DNA of 64,000 nucleotides from Rothia aerolata (GCF_014635585.1 NZ_BMDC01000004.1:62001-126000), one strand, 5' to 3'. Counted from the first letter of the stretch, positions 25,875 to 34,474 are shown. Numbers and translations: made by a program. The notes: generated by a model from the letters alone, not told the origin.

Positions 25875-27256
25875 GCGCGCACCTTTCGCGAGGAACGGTA
25901 GAGGCCCCAGAAGTAGAGAGCCATAACCGCGAAGCAGACGATATTGATAATGAAGCTGAAGGACATCGAACCGGTGAGGTCAGAGATGAGGCCCTGGATT
26001 ACGGGAATGACGGCGCCGCCGATAATGGCCATGACGATCACCGCGCCGCCGGTTTCGGTGTAGCGCTTGTCTTCAATGGTGTCGAGGGTGCGGGCGTAGA
26101 TAGTTGCCCATCCAGGGCCCAGCAGACCCGAGGCCAGAACAGCCGCCCAGACGGCGGTGAAGTTGGGAACCGCCACCACATAGGCCAGTGCCACCACGCC
26201 AATGAGCGAGTAGATAATGAGCACCAGGTCTTCATTGATCTTGGTGATCAGAAGGTTAGCAACGAACTTGCCTACAAAGAATGCCACGTAGGCCCAGAGC
26301 AGGTAGTTAGTAGCGGTGCGCTCGTTGATGGAATCATCGAGGGTCAGTGCCAGGCGGATGGTGAAAGACCACAGGGCGGTTTGCAGGCCCACGTACATGA
26401 ACTGGGCGAAAATACCCGAGAGGAATTCTTTCTTCTTGAACAGGTAGCCCAGGGTTTCACCCAGCCCGGCAGCCTTCTCATGGTTGGTGGAGTCAAGCGG
26501 CTTGCTGGAGGGGTACTGGGTGATGGCGATGAGCAGAACCAGAACAATGAGAACGGTCAAGATCCAGCGGTAGGGTTCCAGGGTGCGCTGTAGCAGCTCT
26601 TCGGTGAGGCGTTGGGCAGCCACCGGGTCAAGACCCTCTAGCTGGTCTTCCAGGGAAGCACCCTCGGTGAAAATCAGGTACTTACCCAGCAGGGCGCCGG
26701 AGAAGAAACCCAGAGGGGTGAAGGTCTGCGAGATGTTCAGGCGCAGGGTAGCTGTCTTCTTGGGGCCAATCATCGAGGAGTAGGTGTTAGCCGAGGTTTC
26801 CAGGAAGGAAAGACCAACCGCCACTGCAAAGAGCGAGGCCAAAAAGACCGAATAGGTTGCAGCCTGCGATGCGGGGAAGAACAGCAGGCAGCCCAGAATG
26901 TAGATGGTGAGGCCAATCAGTAGGCCCGCCTTGTAGCTGAAGCGGCGAATCACCCGCGATGCCGGAATAGCAATCACAAAGTAGCCGCCGTAGAAGGCCG
27001 ACTGCACAAAGGCGGTAGCCACATCTGAAAGCGTGAAGATGTGCTTGAACTGGGCGATCAGCACATCGTTGAGGCTCGCCGCTGCACCCCACATAGGAAA
27101 ACAGATGGAGAGCAGGATGTACTGGAAAAGAGGGGTCTTGGTCAGGTAACCGTTGCGTAGCTGGCGGGAGGGGTCTTTGATTAACCCCCGGGTGGTATTC
27201 GGTACGCCGCGGTCTTCCGGAGTGTGGTTAGCCACCGGCTGTGACTTCATCGTCAT
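25871..27256 (-). CDS. fucP: FucP-type MFS permease, probable deoxyribose permease (DeoP)
   Basis: A 461-residue, twelve-span MFS sugar:H+ symporter of the FucP group. The N-terminal half has FPMWGAAASLNDVLIAQFK and SAFYGGYFVIAIPASRVI, family hallmarks. The ATG at 27256 (MTMKSQP) follows an AAAGGAG site. The frame reads back to 27421 into the regulator gene, but that extension is not plausible. FucP relatives carry L-fucose or, as DeoP, 2-deoxyribose; the accompanying DUF4432 and ribokinase-like genes and the absence of fucose isomerase favour the latter. An inverted repeat at 27333-27371 in its promoter is a likely SorC target. Confidence 0.85.
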   Translation of the reverse strand: MTMKSQPVANHTPEDRGVPNTTRGLIKDPSRQLRNGYLTKTPLFQYILLSICFPMWGAAASLNDVLIAQFKHIFTLSDVATAFVQSAFYGGYFVIAIPASRVIRRFSYKAGLLIGLTIYILGCLLFFPASQAATYSVFLASLFAVAVGLSFLETSANTYSSMIGPKKTATLRLNISQTFTPLGFFSGALLGKYLIFTEGASLEDQLEGLDPVAAQRLTEELLQRTLEPYRWILTVLIVLVLLIAITQYPSSKPLDSTNHEKAAGLGETLGYLFKKKEFLSGIFAQFMYVGLQTALWSFTIRLALTLDDSINERTATNYLLWAYVAFFVGKFVANLLITKINEDLVLIIYSLIGVVALAYVVAVPNFTAVWAAVLASGLLGPGWATIYARTLDTIEDKRYTETGGAVIVMAIIGGAVIPVIQGLISDLTGSMSFSFIINIVCFAVMALYFWGLYRSSRKVRA

Positions 27257-27332
27257 AGTGACTCCTTTGTCAGTTCTATGAGAAGAAATATATGCCGGCT
27301 TGCTGGGGCGGCCGGCCGAATTTTGGGCACAT

Positions 27333-27371
27333 ATGTTCCAATTCTGAATTGTTTTGGGAGGCATGGAACAT
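27333..27371. promoter_or_regulatory. Candidate SorC operator before the fucP-type permease
   Basis: ATGTTCCA (27333-27340) and TGGAACAT (27364-27371) form an 8-bp inverted repeat separated by 23 bp, between the SorC regulator stop and the permease start. The GAACATTTGT core also occurs in the polyol operon promoter (59683-59692, opposite strand). Confidence 0.5.
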
Positions 27372-27389
27372 TTGTAACTATTTTTCCGA

Positions 27390-28346
27390 CTAGAGCTGGA
27401 GTAGCCGGTGAGCCGTAGCAATATCAGTTACCAGCCGATTAGCGTAGCCGTAGCGGGCTGCCACATGAATAGCCCTCAGCTTCTCTTCGCCACCAGCCAC
27501 CAGAATCTTCTGCTCCTTGTGCCGCAAATCCGGCAGGGAGATGCCGAGGGTTCTGTTATTGAGCTCGGGGTTGCAGACCTGCCCCTTCTCATTGAGATAG
27601 CGCGAGCAAATATCGCCCACTGCGCTCTTTCTCAGCTGTGCTTTCTCCCGCTCCGTCATGAGCTCGGAGTCGAAAAGCACCGACCCGCTATCGGTGGAGC
27701 CCACACTATAGACAGCTATACGGCTAGAGGCCCCCATAGCCAGCACCTCTCCCACCTGCCGCTCATGGGCCTTAGCCCGCTTCTCTTCAAAACTGCAGAA
27801 GATAGCGGGGGCGTTGAGCCTGAAAACACTGGCACCGGAAGACTCGGCAAGCTGCCGGTAGGTTTTCTCGATGTGGTGGCTCTTGCTGCTGTGCGGGACG
27901 TCGCCGCGCAGCTGCACTACCCTCATACCGGCTATTTTCTGCGGGGTTAGCGCCTGGACGACCTCTGCGATAGTGGCTGACCAGGAAAGCCCGATAACGT
28001 CGCCCTCCCGCACCAGCTCCTCGAGAAGCTGGGCGGCGCTTCGTCCTAGCGCGTGGCGCAGGTCCATCGGGCCGCGACCGGCAACGCTCACCAGCCGCAC
28101 CTCGGCCAGCTTGTACTTTTGCTTGATGCGTTCAGTCAATAGCTGGTCATGCTCGCGCGGGTCAGCCACAGAAACCTGAATGAAGCCGCTTTCTTTAGCG
28201 TGGGTGAGCAGTTTCGAGACGGTAGGGCGGGCAATATGCAGAAGGGTGGCGACCTGCTGCTGGGAGAGACCCCGTTCGTGGTAGAGCTTGGCTACTTCAA
28301 GTGCCGAGATATCTCTGCGGGTCAGCCCGTACCGATCGCGTTTCAT
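27390..28346 (-). CDS. SorC/DeoR-type sugar-binding transcriptional regulator
   Basis: A 318-residue SorC-family regulator. The N-terminal helix-turn-helix lies at residues about 18-50 (AKLYHERGLSQQQVATLLHI then ARPTVSKLL), followed by a long sugar-phosphate-binding domain (about 60-316) with VGLSWSATIAEVV-like and YSVGSTDSGSVL motifs. It precedes the permease-mutarotase-kinase operon on the same strand with a 133-bp gap that has its own operator-like repeat, so it probably represses that operon until a phosphorylated sugar accumulates. A paralogue at 59760-60716 controls the polyol genes. Confidence 0.9.
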   Translation of the reverse strand: MKRDRYGLTRRDISALEVAKLYHERGLSQQQVATLLHIARPTVSKLLTHAKESGFIQVSVADPREHDQLLTERIKQKYKLAEVRLVSVAGRGPMDLRHALGRSAAQLLEELVREGDVIGLSWSATIAEVVQALTPQKIAGMRVVQLRGDVPHSSKSHHIEKTYRQLAESSGASVFRLNAPAIFCSFEEKRAKAHERQVGEVLAMGASSRIAVYSVGSTDSGSVLFDSELMTEREKAQLRKSAVGDICSRYLNEKGQVCNPELNNRTLGISLPDLRHKEQKILVAGGEEKLRAIHVAARYGYANRLVTDIATAHRLLQL

Positions 28347-28560
28347 AGCTACCTACTTTACGCGGAGCTTCAGCAAACAGCCTCTCTCCCCGCCACCTAC
28401 TGAAACCCTCTAAGCGACAAAAACCGCTCAAAACGCCGTGATACTCCCGAAGGATATGGGGCAATTAGGGGGACAATTTAACAGTTTGCCAGTTTTCGCC
28501 GGGGGCTAGCGGTAGCACTGAGGTTATCCTTATTATGACCGCCAACACCATCATCAATCA

Positions 28561-28810
28561 TTTTCGGTGCGCGGGGCGATAACAGAATAAATCCCGTGAA
28601 GTACCATGCAACCAGTCTGGGAGTCTCGCCTTGTTGACAACTTGCAGACCTCTTATCTGAGCAGGCTGCAAGGCTCTACTGCTGAAGCGCCAATCGGTGG
28701 CAAGCCTCGAATCCACAACCTGCCACCGTGCCAGCACCAAGAGCCACCAGGATGTTCTGTTAACCCCCGCCCGCTCCGAAGGAAGGTGTGGGCGGTCGCT
28801 TTTCTTTTTA
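28561..28810 (+). ncRNA. Candidate stand-alone structured RNA, family not recognised
   Basis: A roughly 250-nt plus-strand segment with ordered stems: GGCGA/TCGCC (28575-28579 with 28626-28630), CCC/GGG inside it (28593-28595 with 28619-28621), TTGCAG/CTGCAA (28642-28647 with 28666-28671) and GGTGGCA/TGCCACC (28696-28702 with 28721-28727). GGTGC/GCACC (28566-28570 with 28734-28738) could close the fold. An intrinsic terminator follows. The downstream gene is on the opposite strand, so it is not a leader or riboswitch. It does not resemble tmRNA, RNase P, SRP or tRNA. The start is approximate: TATTAT at 28531-28536 is only a weak -10 candidate. Confidence 0.45.
28764..28809 (+). terminator. 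Intrinsic terminator of the candidate RNA
   Basis: CCGCCC (28767-28772) pairs with GGGCGG (28790-28795), with further pairing TCC/GGA inside, followed by a T-rich tract 28800-28809 on the plus strand. The minus side lacks a T-run, so the signal belongs to plus-strand transcription. Confidence 0.7.
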
Positions 28811-28833
28811 AGTCGCCAGGCCTGAACGCCTAA

Positions 28834-29715
28834 TTAAGCCCTCTTCTTCAACATCTCAAAGACCACTGAATCGTCCTTACGCCCCAGACCTTCGCGACGT
28901 CCTCGAAGATAAACTTGTTCAGCCGCAGAAGCCAGTGGCACTGGCTGTTCCACCGCCCGGGCAGCATCGGTAACCAATCCCATATCTTTAACAAAGATAT
29001 TCAGTGCTGACTTCACCTCGTCAAAATTGCCCTCAACCATGCGAGCACCACGGTCATTGAACATGAACGACTGTGCGGCGCCAGCATTAAGTACCTCATG
29101 ACACTGGGCTATGTCTAGACCCATAGATTCAGCCAGAGCAAGGGCTTCTCCCGCAGCCGCAATATGTACACCACAAAGTAGTTGGTTAACCACCTTGAAA
29201 CGCTGTCCGTCGCCTACACGCGAGCCCACTACAGGGTAAGTAGAAGCCATAGCATCGAGCAGAGAGTGCACCCGACTAATATCCTCTGCAGAACCACCCA
29301 CCATCACCAGAAGGTCACCGGTGCCGGCGCGAGCAACACCGCCGGAAACAGGGGCATCTACAAAGCGAGTAGTATAGCTAGCCAAGCGTGCAGCAGAAGA
29401 CTCAACAGCGGCAGGACCTACCGTCGACATCACCAGAACTGTAGTTTCTGGTGAAAGAACTTCAGCTATGCCATCTTCCCCGAATAAAACGGCCTCAAGC
29501 TGTGCACCGGTTGCCACCATAATAACCACAACGTCAGCACCGGTTGCAGCATCACGAGAGGTTGAAGCCGAAGCAACCAGAGGAGCTACATTTTCAAGCG
29601 CCGCGGGGTCCATATCAAATGCAGTTATCTCGTGACCTGCTTGAGCGGTAACCAAAGCCATAGGCGCGCCCATTGCACCAAGGCCAATCCAACCGACCTT
29701 CAATGAATCAGACAT
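28834..29715 (-). CDS. ltnD: L-threonate dehydrogenase-like (3-hydroxyisobutyrate dehydrogenase family)
   Basis: A 293-residue beta-hydroxyacid dehydrogenase. It has the Rossmann motif GLGAMGAPM (11-19), substrate-site DAPVSGGVARAGTGDL and the catalytic lysine in FKVVNQLLCG. In DUF1537 pathways LtnD oxidises L-threonate to 2-oxo-tetronate. It lies 48 bases downstream of the tetronate kinase gene, with a TTGGAGG ribosome site. A short hairpin (29744-29758) followed by a T-run precedes that site and could tune expression of this gene relative to the kinase. Tartronate-semialdehyde reductase is the main alternative, but the neighbours favour LtnD. Confidence 0.85.
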   Translation of the reverse strand: MSDSLKVGWIGLGAMGAPMALVTAQAGHEITAFDMDPAALENVAPLVASASTSRDAATGADVVVIMVATGAQLEAVLFGEDGIAEVLSPETTVLVMSTVGPAAVESSAARLASYTTRFVDAPVSGGVARAGTGDLLVMVGGSAEDISRVHSLLDAMASTYPVVGSRVGDGQRFKVVNQLLCGVHIAAAGEALALAESMGLDIAQCHEVLNAGAAQSFMFNDRGARMVEGNFDEVKSALNIFVKDMGLVTDAARAVEQPVPLASAAEQVYLRGRREGLGRKDDSVVFEMLKKRA

Positions 29716-29763
29716 TTTTCCTCCAAAAAAATTTGTAATTACACGGATTTCAAATCCGATGAA

Positions 29764-31125
29764 CTATTGAACAGCTTCTTTCAGGCGTTCGATCACATCA
29801 GCAAGAGCCTCACGACCGCCCACGTTGCCGGGGAACACCACATAAGGTGTATTCAGCACTTCCTCGGGGGCATCTTGAGGAGTAAAAAGCGAAATCTGCC
29901 CTGCAAAAAACTGACCTTCAACCTCTGCCAACCGGATACCCAGCCCATGATGCGCAACCTCATGTGAGGTAATTCCGCCCTTCGCAACCACCCAGGCAGG
30001 TAGCGCCGTCCTCACTTTCTGCACTACTTCAACGACAGCATCAGAAACCGAGCGAGCAATAGCAAGAGACTCTGCGGGGTCATCAGTAGAAACAAGCTTT
30101 CTACTCGTATAAACCACTGAATCCGAATCAGTAAGAGCAGAGCAAATAGCCTGCGCCACCTCTTCAATGTGTGCTTCACGTTCAGCTGAAAGTAATTTTT
30201 CAACATTAAGCTCATGCTCTGACAGGCCAGAACGCCTTTGAACCTCTTGAAGTTGCTGCGTAGTAAGACCAACATGGGATCCAACCACCACTAGACCATG
30301 ACCTAGGCGCTCATGACTGATGTGGATATCGCCGGCCTCTAATACTTTTGCCCTCTGCTGCCCGGCCAGCGGGCGAACGAAAGACGGTCCGCAGCGACTA
30401 ATAAAAACCTTGCCTTGAGATTCAAGTTGAATCAGCGCGTCAGCAACAATTTCCATATCCGAGTATTCTGTGGCATTCACAACCACCCATTGACGGTTTG
30501 AAACCTCGCTAAGCAGTTCTACTACCCGATCAACACCGGCACGAATCTCCTCCAATGAAAGAGATAAAACAGAATCTGCAGGAACTGAACCGGCTGAGAC
30601 CTCCTCAAGAAATACCTTGAGATTCGAGTGAGAATAGCCGAAAGTAGCATCCTTGGCAAAGTCAGTATCCTCAACCTTGCGGGGCTCTCCGTCTACCATT
30701 GCATAGTGGATATCCCCCTCAGTAAAGCGGCCTGCTTCAATCATTGCCGGCGCAAAGATAAAGGCATCTACTGCCATTCCGTAGTCTTCCAGCGCATCTG
30801 CTAAAGCGTTGGGTTCTGCAATCACGTGACCGCGCAACGTTGAGTCTGAGCGAGAGACCAGGTGCAAACCAATATCCGCGGACTCTTGGCCATTCTGTTT
30901 AAACTTTTCAAGTACGCCGCTGACTATGCGCCTGTTCTTCTTCACAGCATCAGCTTCGTCCAATGCACGGGTATTGGTCAGCACAAAACATGCAGACGAT
31001 TCTTCGGAAAGTGTTTTCTGAATCAGCTCAGAGTCTTCTTCAAAAGCGACTGCAACCCCGCTCACACACTGGCTACCAGTAGGGTCATCATCAAGTACAA
31101 GTAGGCGGCGAGAAGAAGCAAGCAT
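29764..31125 (-). CDS. otnK: Four-carbon acid sugar kinase (3-oxo-tetronate kinase type)
   Basis: A 453-residue DUF1537 kinase. The N-terminal domain (1-about 240) starts with VLDDDPTGSQCVSG, the family's acidic substrate motif, and has the SRSDSTLRGH block; the C-terminal nucleotide-binding domain (about 270-450) has GSHVG, KGGITSHEVA and VVFPGNVGG. Family members phosphorylate 3-oxo-tetronates or other four-carbon acid sugars. It sits between the GntP permease and ltnD in one minus-strand operon. The usual downstream OtnC decarboxylase/aldolase and OtnI isomerase are not in the window. Confidence 0.88.
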   Translation of the reverse strand: MLASSRRLLVLDDDPTGSQCVSGVAVAFEEDSELIQKTLSEESSACFVLTNTRALDEADAVKKNRRIVSGVLEKFKQNGQESADIGLHLVSRSDSTLRGHVIAEPNALADALEDYGMAVDAFIFAPAMIEAGRFTEGDIHYAMVDGEPRKVEDTDFAKDATFGYSHSNLKVFLEEVSAGSVPADSVLSLSLEEIRAGVDRVVELLSEVSNRQWVVVNATEYSDMEIVADALIQLESQGKVFISRCGPSFVRPLAGQQRAKVLEAGDIHISHERLGHGLVVVGSHVGLTTQQLQEVQRRSGLSEHELNVEKLLSAEREAHIEEVAQAICSALTDSDSVVYTSRKLVSTDDPAESLAIARSVSDAVVEVVQKVRTALPAWVVAKGGITSHEVAHHGLGIRLAEVEGQFFAGQISLFTPQDAPEEVLNTPYVVFPGNVGGREALADVIERLKEAVQ

Positions 31126-31191
31126 CTGCTTTTCCTTTCATAGAGACGTAATCAAAATGGCACAGCTCAAAGGGCAGGCACTCGAAAATTA

Positions 31192-32598
31192 TTAAGCAAT
31201 CAACCCAACGAGGGGCCACATGATAAGAGTGACTACAAAGCCCACGATGGAGGTGTAAGTAGTAATAATGGTGTAAGACTTCAGGCCAGTTGAAACATCA
31301 ATTTTGTTGTAACGCGACCACACCCAGAAAAGGGAATCGTTCACGTGTGAAAGTGCCATAGAACCAACACCAATTGCCACCGTGACCAGCGCAATCTGCA
31401 AAGGGGCAAGTTCGAGGTTGGCCGCCAGAGGAGCAATCAGAGGAGCAGTGGTCAAAGTTGCTACGGTGGCTGATCCCTGAGCAGCACGAATTAGTGCTGA
31501 CATCAGCCAGGCAAGAAAGAGGATGTGTAGACCGGATGCTGCCAACATATCCGCAACCGCATCAGCAACGCCGGTAGTTGAAAGTACATGGCCGAAAGTA
31601 CCACCCGCGCCAGTAATGAGAATAACTGCCGCCACCGGAGGTAAAGCCGAATTAATAACATCTTCAGTTTGGGCAAGACCCCAGCCTCGGCGATAACCCA
31701 AAATGAACATGCACAGTAGAACGCCGATAAGCAGAGCCATAGGAGAGGCTCCAATAAACCCTAGGAAAATACGAGCAATGTTTTCCTCGGGCAAAGTCAT
31801 AGCAGAAACGGTTGCAGACATAATCAGCAACAGCGGAATCACAATCAAAGTAATAACCGTTCCAGTCTTTGGCGGGTTCTTAATGGCGGGGAAAGACTGG
31901 GTCTCAGGGTTATCGCTGTCTTCTTCTACACCGGTTGCTTGCATTTCTGCCTGGGCTACAGGATCAATCATGGGAACCGACGAGAAGACTCGCTTAGTGA
32001 AGAAGGGGATAGTGAGCTGAGAAGTCAGCCACATGATAATGGCCGGAATAATAGCAAGCAAAAGAACCATACCCACATTGGCGCCCATCAACTCTGCGCC
32101 ACCTACAATTCCGGGGTGTGGGGGCATGACAACATGCATGGTAAGGAGTGCCATAACAGTGGGCAAAGCGTAGGTCAGCATATTGCCCTGAAGACGGCGG
32201 CCCACAGAAAGAATAATAGGAATCAACACAATCAGTGCAACATCAACGAAAACTGGAATACCAAAGATGAACGCGGCAAGGCCCAGGGCCCAGGGAGCTC
32301 GCTTGGGACCGAACTTATCCAGCATGGTCTTAGCTAGCGCATCTGCACCGCCAGATACTTCAATGATGCGACCCATCATCGCGCCCAGAGTCACGATAAT
32401 TGCCACAGACCCAAGGGTCTTTCCCATACCCTCAGTAAGAGTGGGGACAACCTCTGAAAGGGGAATTCCTGCGATCAGGGCTAGCGCAACCGAAACAACA
32501 AGCAATGCCAGGAAAGGATGTGCCTTAACTTTAATAATGAGCGCCAAAATCACTGCAACCGCAGCTATGCCCAAAAGTACCAGCGTTGTGGGGGTCAT
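31192..32598 (-). CDS. GntP-family sugar-acid permease (tetronate locus)
   Basis: A 468-residue GntP transporter with about twelve to fourteen spans. Family motifs are VTLGAMMGRIIEVSGGADALA, VMPPHPGIVGGAEL and GAGGTFGHVLSTTGVADAV. GntP proteins import gluconate and related sugar acids with H+. The ATG at 32598 has GAGGATTTC upstream; a GTG at 32619 lacks support. It is the first gene of gntP-otnK-ltnD and divergent from the FadR-type regulator, so L-threonate or D-erythronate is the likely cargo. A second GntP gene occurs at 49429-50824 in another module. Confidence 0.9.
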   Translation of the reverse strand: MTPTTLVLLGIAAVAVILALIIKVKAHPFLALLVVSVALALIAGIPLSEVVPTLTEGMGKTLGSVAIIVTLGAMMGRIIEVSGGADALAKTMLDKFGPKRAPWALGLAAFIFGIPVFVDVALIVLIPIILSVGRRLQGNMLTYALPTVMALLTMHVVMPPHPGIVGGAELMGANVGMVLLLAIIPAIIMWLTSQLTIPFFTKRVFSSVPMIDPVAQAEMQATGVEEDSDNPETQSFPAIKNPPKTGTVITLIVIPLLLIMSATVSAMTLPEENIARIFLGFIGASPMALLIGVLLCMFILGYRRGWGLAQTEDVINSALPPVAAVILITGAGGTFGHVLSTTGVADAVADMLAASGLHILFLAWLMSALIRAAQGSATVATLTTAPLIAPLAANLELAPLQIALVTVAIGVGSMALSHVNDSLFWVWSRYNKIDVSTGLKSYTIITTYTSIVGFVVTLIMWPLVGLIA

Positions 32599-32737
32599 GA
32601 AATCCTCATTGATTCTCACGGTGAGCCCGCAAACTCTGCTATACAGCTCACAAAACTTATCTGATATCTAACAATTTAGGTGCCGGGTAGGTTAAAGTCA
32701 ATCGTGTAATAACAGGTCACCACAGCAGCAGGAAACC

Positions 32738-33439
32738 ATGAAACTTGCAGAAAAAGTCAGCGATATTATTCTCGACCGCATCGCCAGTGGTTACTACAGC
32801 ATTGGTCAACTCATGCCAGCAGAAAACGAAATCGCTGAAGAACTAGAAGTTTCACGACTAACCCTTCGGGAATCCATTAAGAATCTTGCAGCTCGGGGGG
32901 TTTTAGAAGTCCGCCACGGTAAACGAAACCGGGTTGCCTCTCCGGAGCAGTGGTCAGTAGTCGACCCGCAGCTTGCGCAGATTCGAGGAAAACTCACCGG
33001 AGATCCTATCGCTTGGATTACCCAACTGATGGAAGCACGGCACATCATTGAGGTCGGAGCCAGTGAGCTGGCAGCTACCCGCATTACCGATGAGCAGTTG
33101 GAAGAGCTAGAGCATTCTCTTCAGTCCATGCGCGAGGCAAATGAAAATCATGACTCCACCGCATCCGTCACCGCCGATATGATTTTTCATCGAACCATTA
33201 TCAAAGCGGCCAACAATGAATACATCAGCGCAACTTACGCGCCGCTAGAGGAGATACTCGAGACCGTACGGCGTACGACGTCGTCCTCGCCCGAAGTTAG
33301 AGCAGACGCAGAGCACTGGCACAGCGAAATATACGCGGCTCTCGTCGCACGCTCGCCCCAAAAGACTAGAGATGCCATGCGCTCTCACATGAGTCAAACA
33401 CTCAGCGCTGTCTACACAACCCATAAGGAGAATCAATGA
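32738..33439 (+). CDS. FadR-type GntR-family regulator of tetronate genes
   Basis: A 233-residue GntR regulator. The winged helix is at residues 1-75 (LMPAENEIAEELEVSRLTLR, then ESIKNLAARGVLEVRHG), and the FCD ligand domain at about 90-225 contains the metal-site pattern with His (FHRTIIKAANN) and HWHSEIYAAL. FCD domains usually bind carboxylic acids, which fits tetronates. The gene is divergent from the gntP-otnK-ltnD operon and overlaps denD by four bases. A small symmetric element, TATCTGATA (32658-32666), lies in the shared promoter gap and could be its site; this is only a suggestion. Confidence 0.9.
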   Translation: MKLAEKVSDIILDRIASGYYSIGQLMPAENEIAEELEVSRLTLRESIKNLAARGVLEVRHGKRNRVASPEQWSVVDPQLAQIRGKLTGDPIAWITQLMEARHIIEVGASELAATRITDEQLEELEHSLQSMREANENHDSTASVTADMIFHRTIIKAANNEYISATYAPLEEILETVRRTTSSSPEVRADAEHWHSEIYAALVARSPQKTRDAMRSHMSQTLSAVYTTHKENQ

Positions 33440-34395
33440 AGATTGTCGTAACCGGAGCAGCAGGATTTCTCGGATCCCAGGTAATTACCGAGCTACTCAA
33501 GCGTAAGGACGCCGGTGCATCACCAATTCCTTTTGACACAATCTGCGCTGTTGACTTAGTAGAAACCAGCGTCAGAGACCCTCGCGTTACCTCGATGGTT
33601 GGGGATTTATCTGATGCGGAATTTACAGCATCGATCATTGATTCCGAAGTGGTGGGAATCTATCACCTAGCAGCGGTTCTCTCCGGTGGATCAGAAGAAA
33701 ATTTTGATCTTGCTATGGCAGTTAACGTTGATGGAACTCGTAATCTGCTCGAGGCAACTCGCTCTTCAGGCGGTGTTCCGCGTTTTATTTTCACCAGTTC
33801 GCTCGCCGTCTTTGGCGGAACGATACCCGATATAGTAAGCCCCTTCTTCGCAACCCAACCTGACTCTACCTATGGTGCTTTTAAAGCAGTGGGAGAGATT
33901 TTGGTTAACGAGTACTCCCGCAAAGGCTTCATCGACGGTCGCATCTGCCGCCTACCAACCATTTCAGTTCGGCCGGGAAAGCCGAACTCTGCGGCGTCAT
34001 CCTTCGCCTCGGGGATTATCCGTGAACCACTAAATGGGCTGGAATCTATTTGCCCTGTTCCCCACGAAACAGCCATGTGGCTTTCATCGCCACGAGTAGT
34101 AGTAACAAACCTAATTCATGCTTTATCGCTTCCCGCGGAGTCTTTAGGAACCTGGCGCGGACTTAACCTGCCGGGCATTACAGTGACTGTGGATCAGATG
34201 CTCGCTTCCCTAGAAACTGTTGCCGGCACTGAGGCCCGTGCCCTGGTACGCGATGAATTTTCCAAACCCATCATGGACATTGTGTGCTCCTGGCCAGCAG
34301 CATTTGATGTGCAATCAACCTTAGACCTCGGTTTTGTAAGAGATACCAGTTTTGATGAGATGGTTCGGCAATATCGGGATGACTACGTTAAGTAG
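33436..34395 (+). CDS. denD: D-erythronate dehydrogenase-like (NAD-dependent epimerase/dehydratase family)
   Basis: A 319-residue extended SDR. GAAGFLG at residues 7-13 binds NAD, and STYGAFKAVGE supplies the Tyr-x-x-x-Lys catalytic pair. In D-erythronate use, DenD oxidises the acid before OtnK phosphorylation. The phrase IYHLAAVLSGGSEENFDLAMAVNVDG is typical of the DenD group. It is translationally coupled to the GntR gene (ATGA overlap) and ends before a terminator. With ltnD on the other side, the locus appears able to take in both L-threonate and D-erythronate. Confidence 0.87.
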   Translation: MKIVVTGAAGFLGSQVITELLKRKDAGASPIPFDTICAVDLVETSVRDPRVTSMVGDLSDAEFTASIIDSEVVGIYHLAAVLSGGSEENFDLAMAVNVDGTRNLLEATRSSGGVPRFIFTSSLAVFGGTIPDIVSPFFATQPDSTYGAFKAVGEILVNEYSRKGFIDGRICRLPTISVRPGKPNSAASSFASGIIREPLNGLESICPVPHETAMWLSSPRVVVTNLIHALSLPAESLGTWRGLNLPGITVTVDQMLASLETVAGTEARALVRDEFSKPIMDIVCSWPAAFDVQSTLDLGFVRDTSFDEMVRQYRDDYVK

Positions 34396-34426
34396 TAATG
34401 TTTACAAAGCAATTACGTAGAATCTA

Positions 34427-34464
34427 AGGGCTAATCGAACTGTAATCGATTAGCCCTCAGTTTT
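34427..34464 (+). terminator. Terminator after denD
   Basis: Perfect 12-bp inverted repeat (34427-34438 with 34446-34457, 7-nt loop) followed by CAG and a T6 run on the plus strand. It lies between denD and the convergent araE-type gene. Confidence 0.85.
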
Positions 34465-34474
34465 TTACAAATGT

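Larger units (their letters stand above)
28347..28833. other. 487-bp intergenic region with a candidate RNA gene
   Basis: Between the SorC regulator start and the ltnD stop. Frames here give no recognisable protein. The right half (about 28561-28810) has several nested stems and a plus-strand terminator, described separately. The left part (28347-28500) must contain the SorC regulator promoter; I see nothing else in it. Confidence 0.6.

Noticed and set aside
24999-25901. A 300-codon plus-strand frame antisense to the DUF4432 gene
   Set aside because: No recognisable motif, and the opposite strand encodes a coherent protein tightly coupled to its operon neighbours.
27257-27421. N-terminal extension of the FucP-type permease into the regulator gene
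   Set aside because: The extension is not permease-like and would overlap the SorC gene; ATG 27256 has AAAGGAG upstream.
28690-28740. tRNA or tmRNA-like T-arm (TCGAATCC)
   Set aside because: The flanking bases do not form a 5-bp T-stem or an acceptor stem with a CCA end, and no anticodon arm fits.
28764-28809. T-box or riboswitch reading of the terminator region
   Set aside because: No T-box core (TGGNACCGCG) and no downstream plus-strand gene to control.
28606-28833. A 75-codon frame inside the candidate RNA region
   Set aside because: No ribosome site, no conserved features, and it runs straight through the terminator hairpin.
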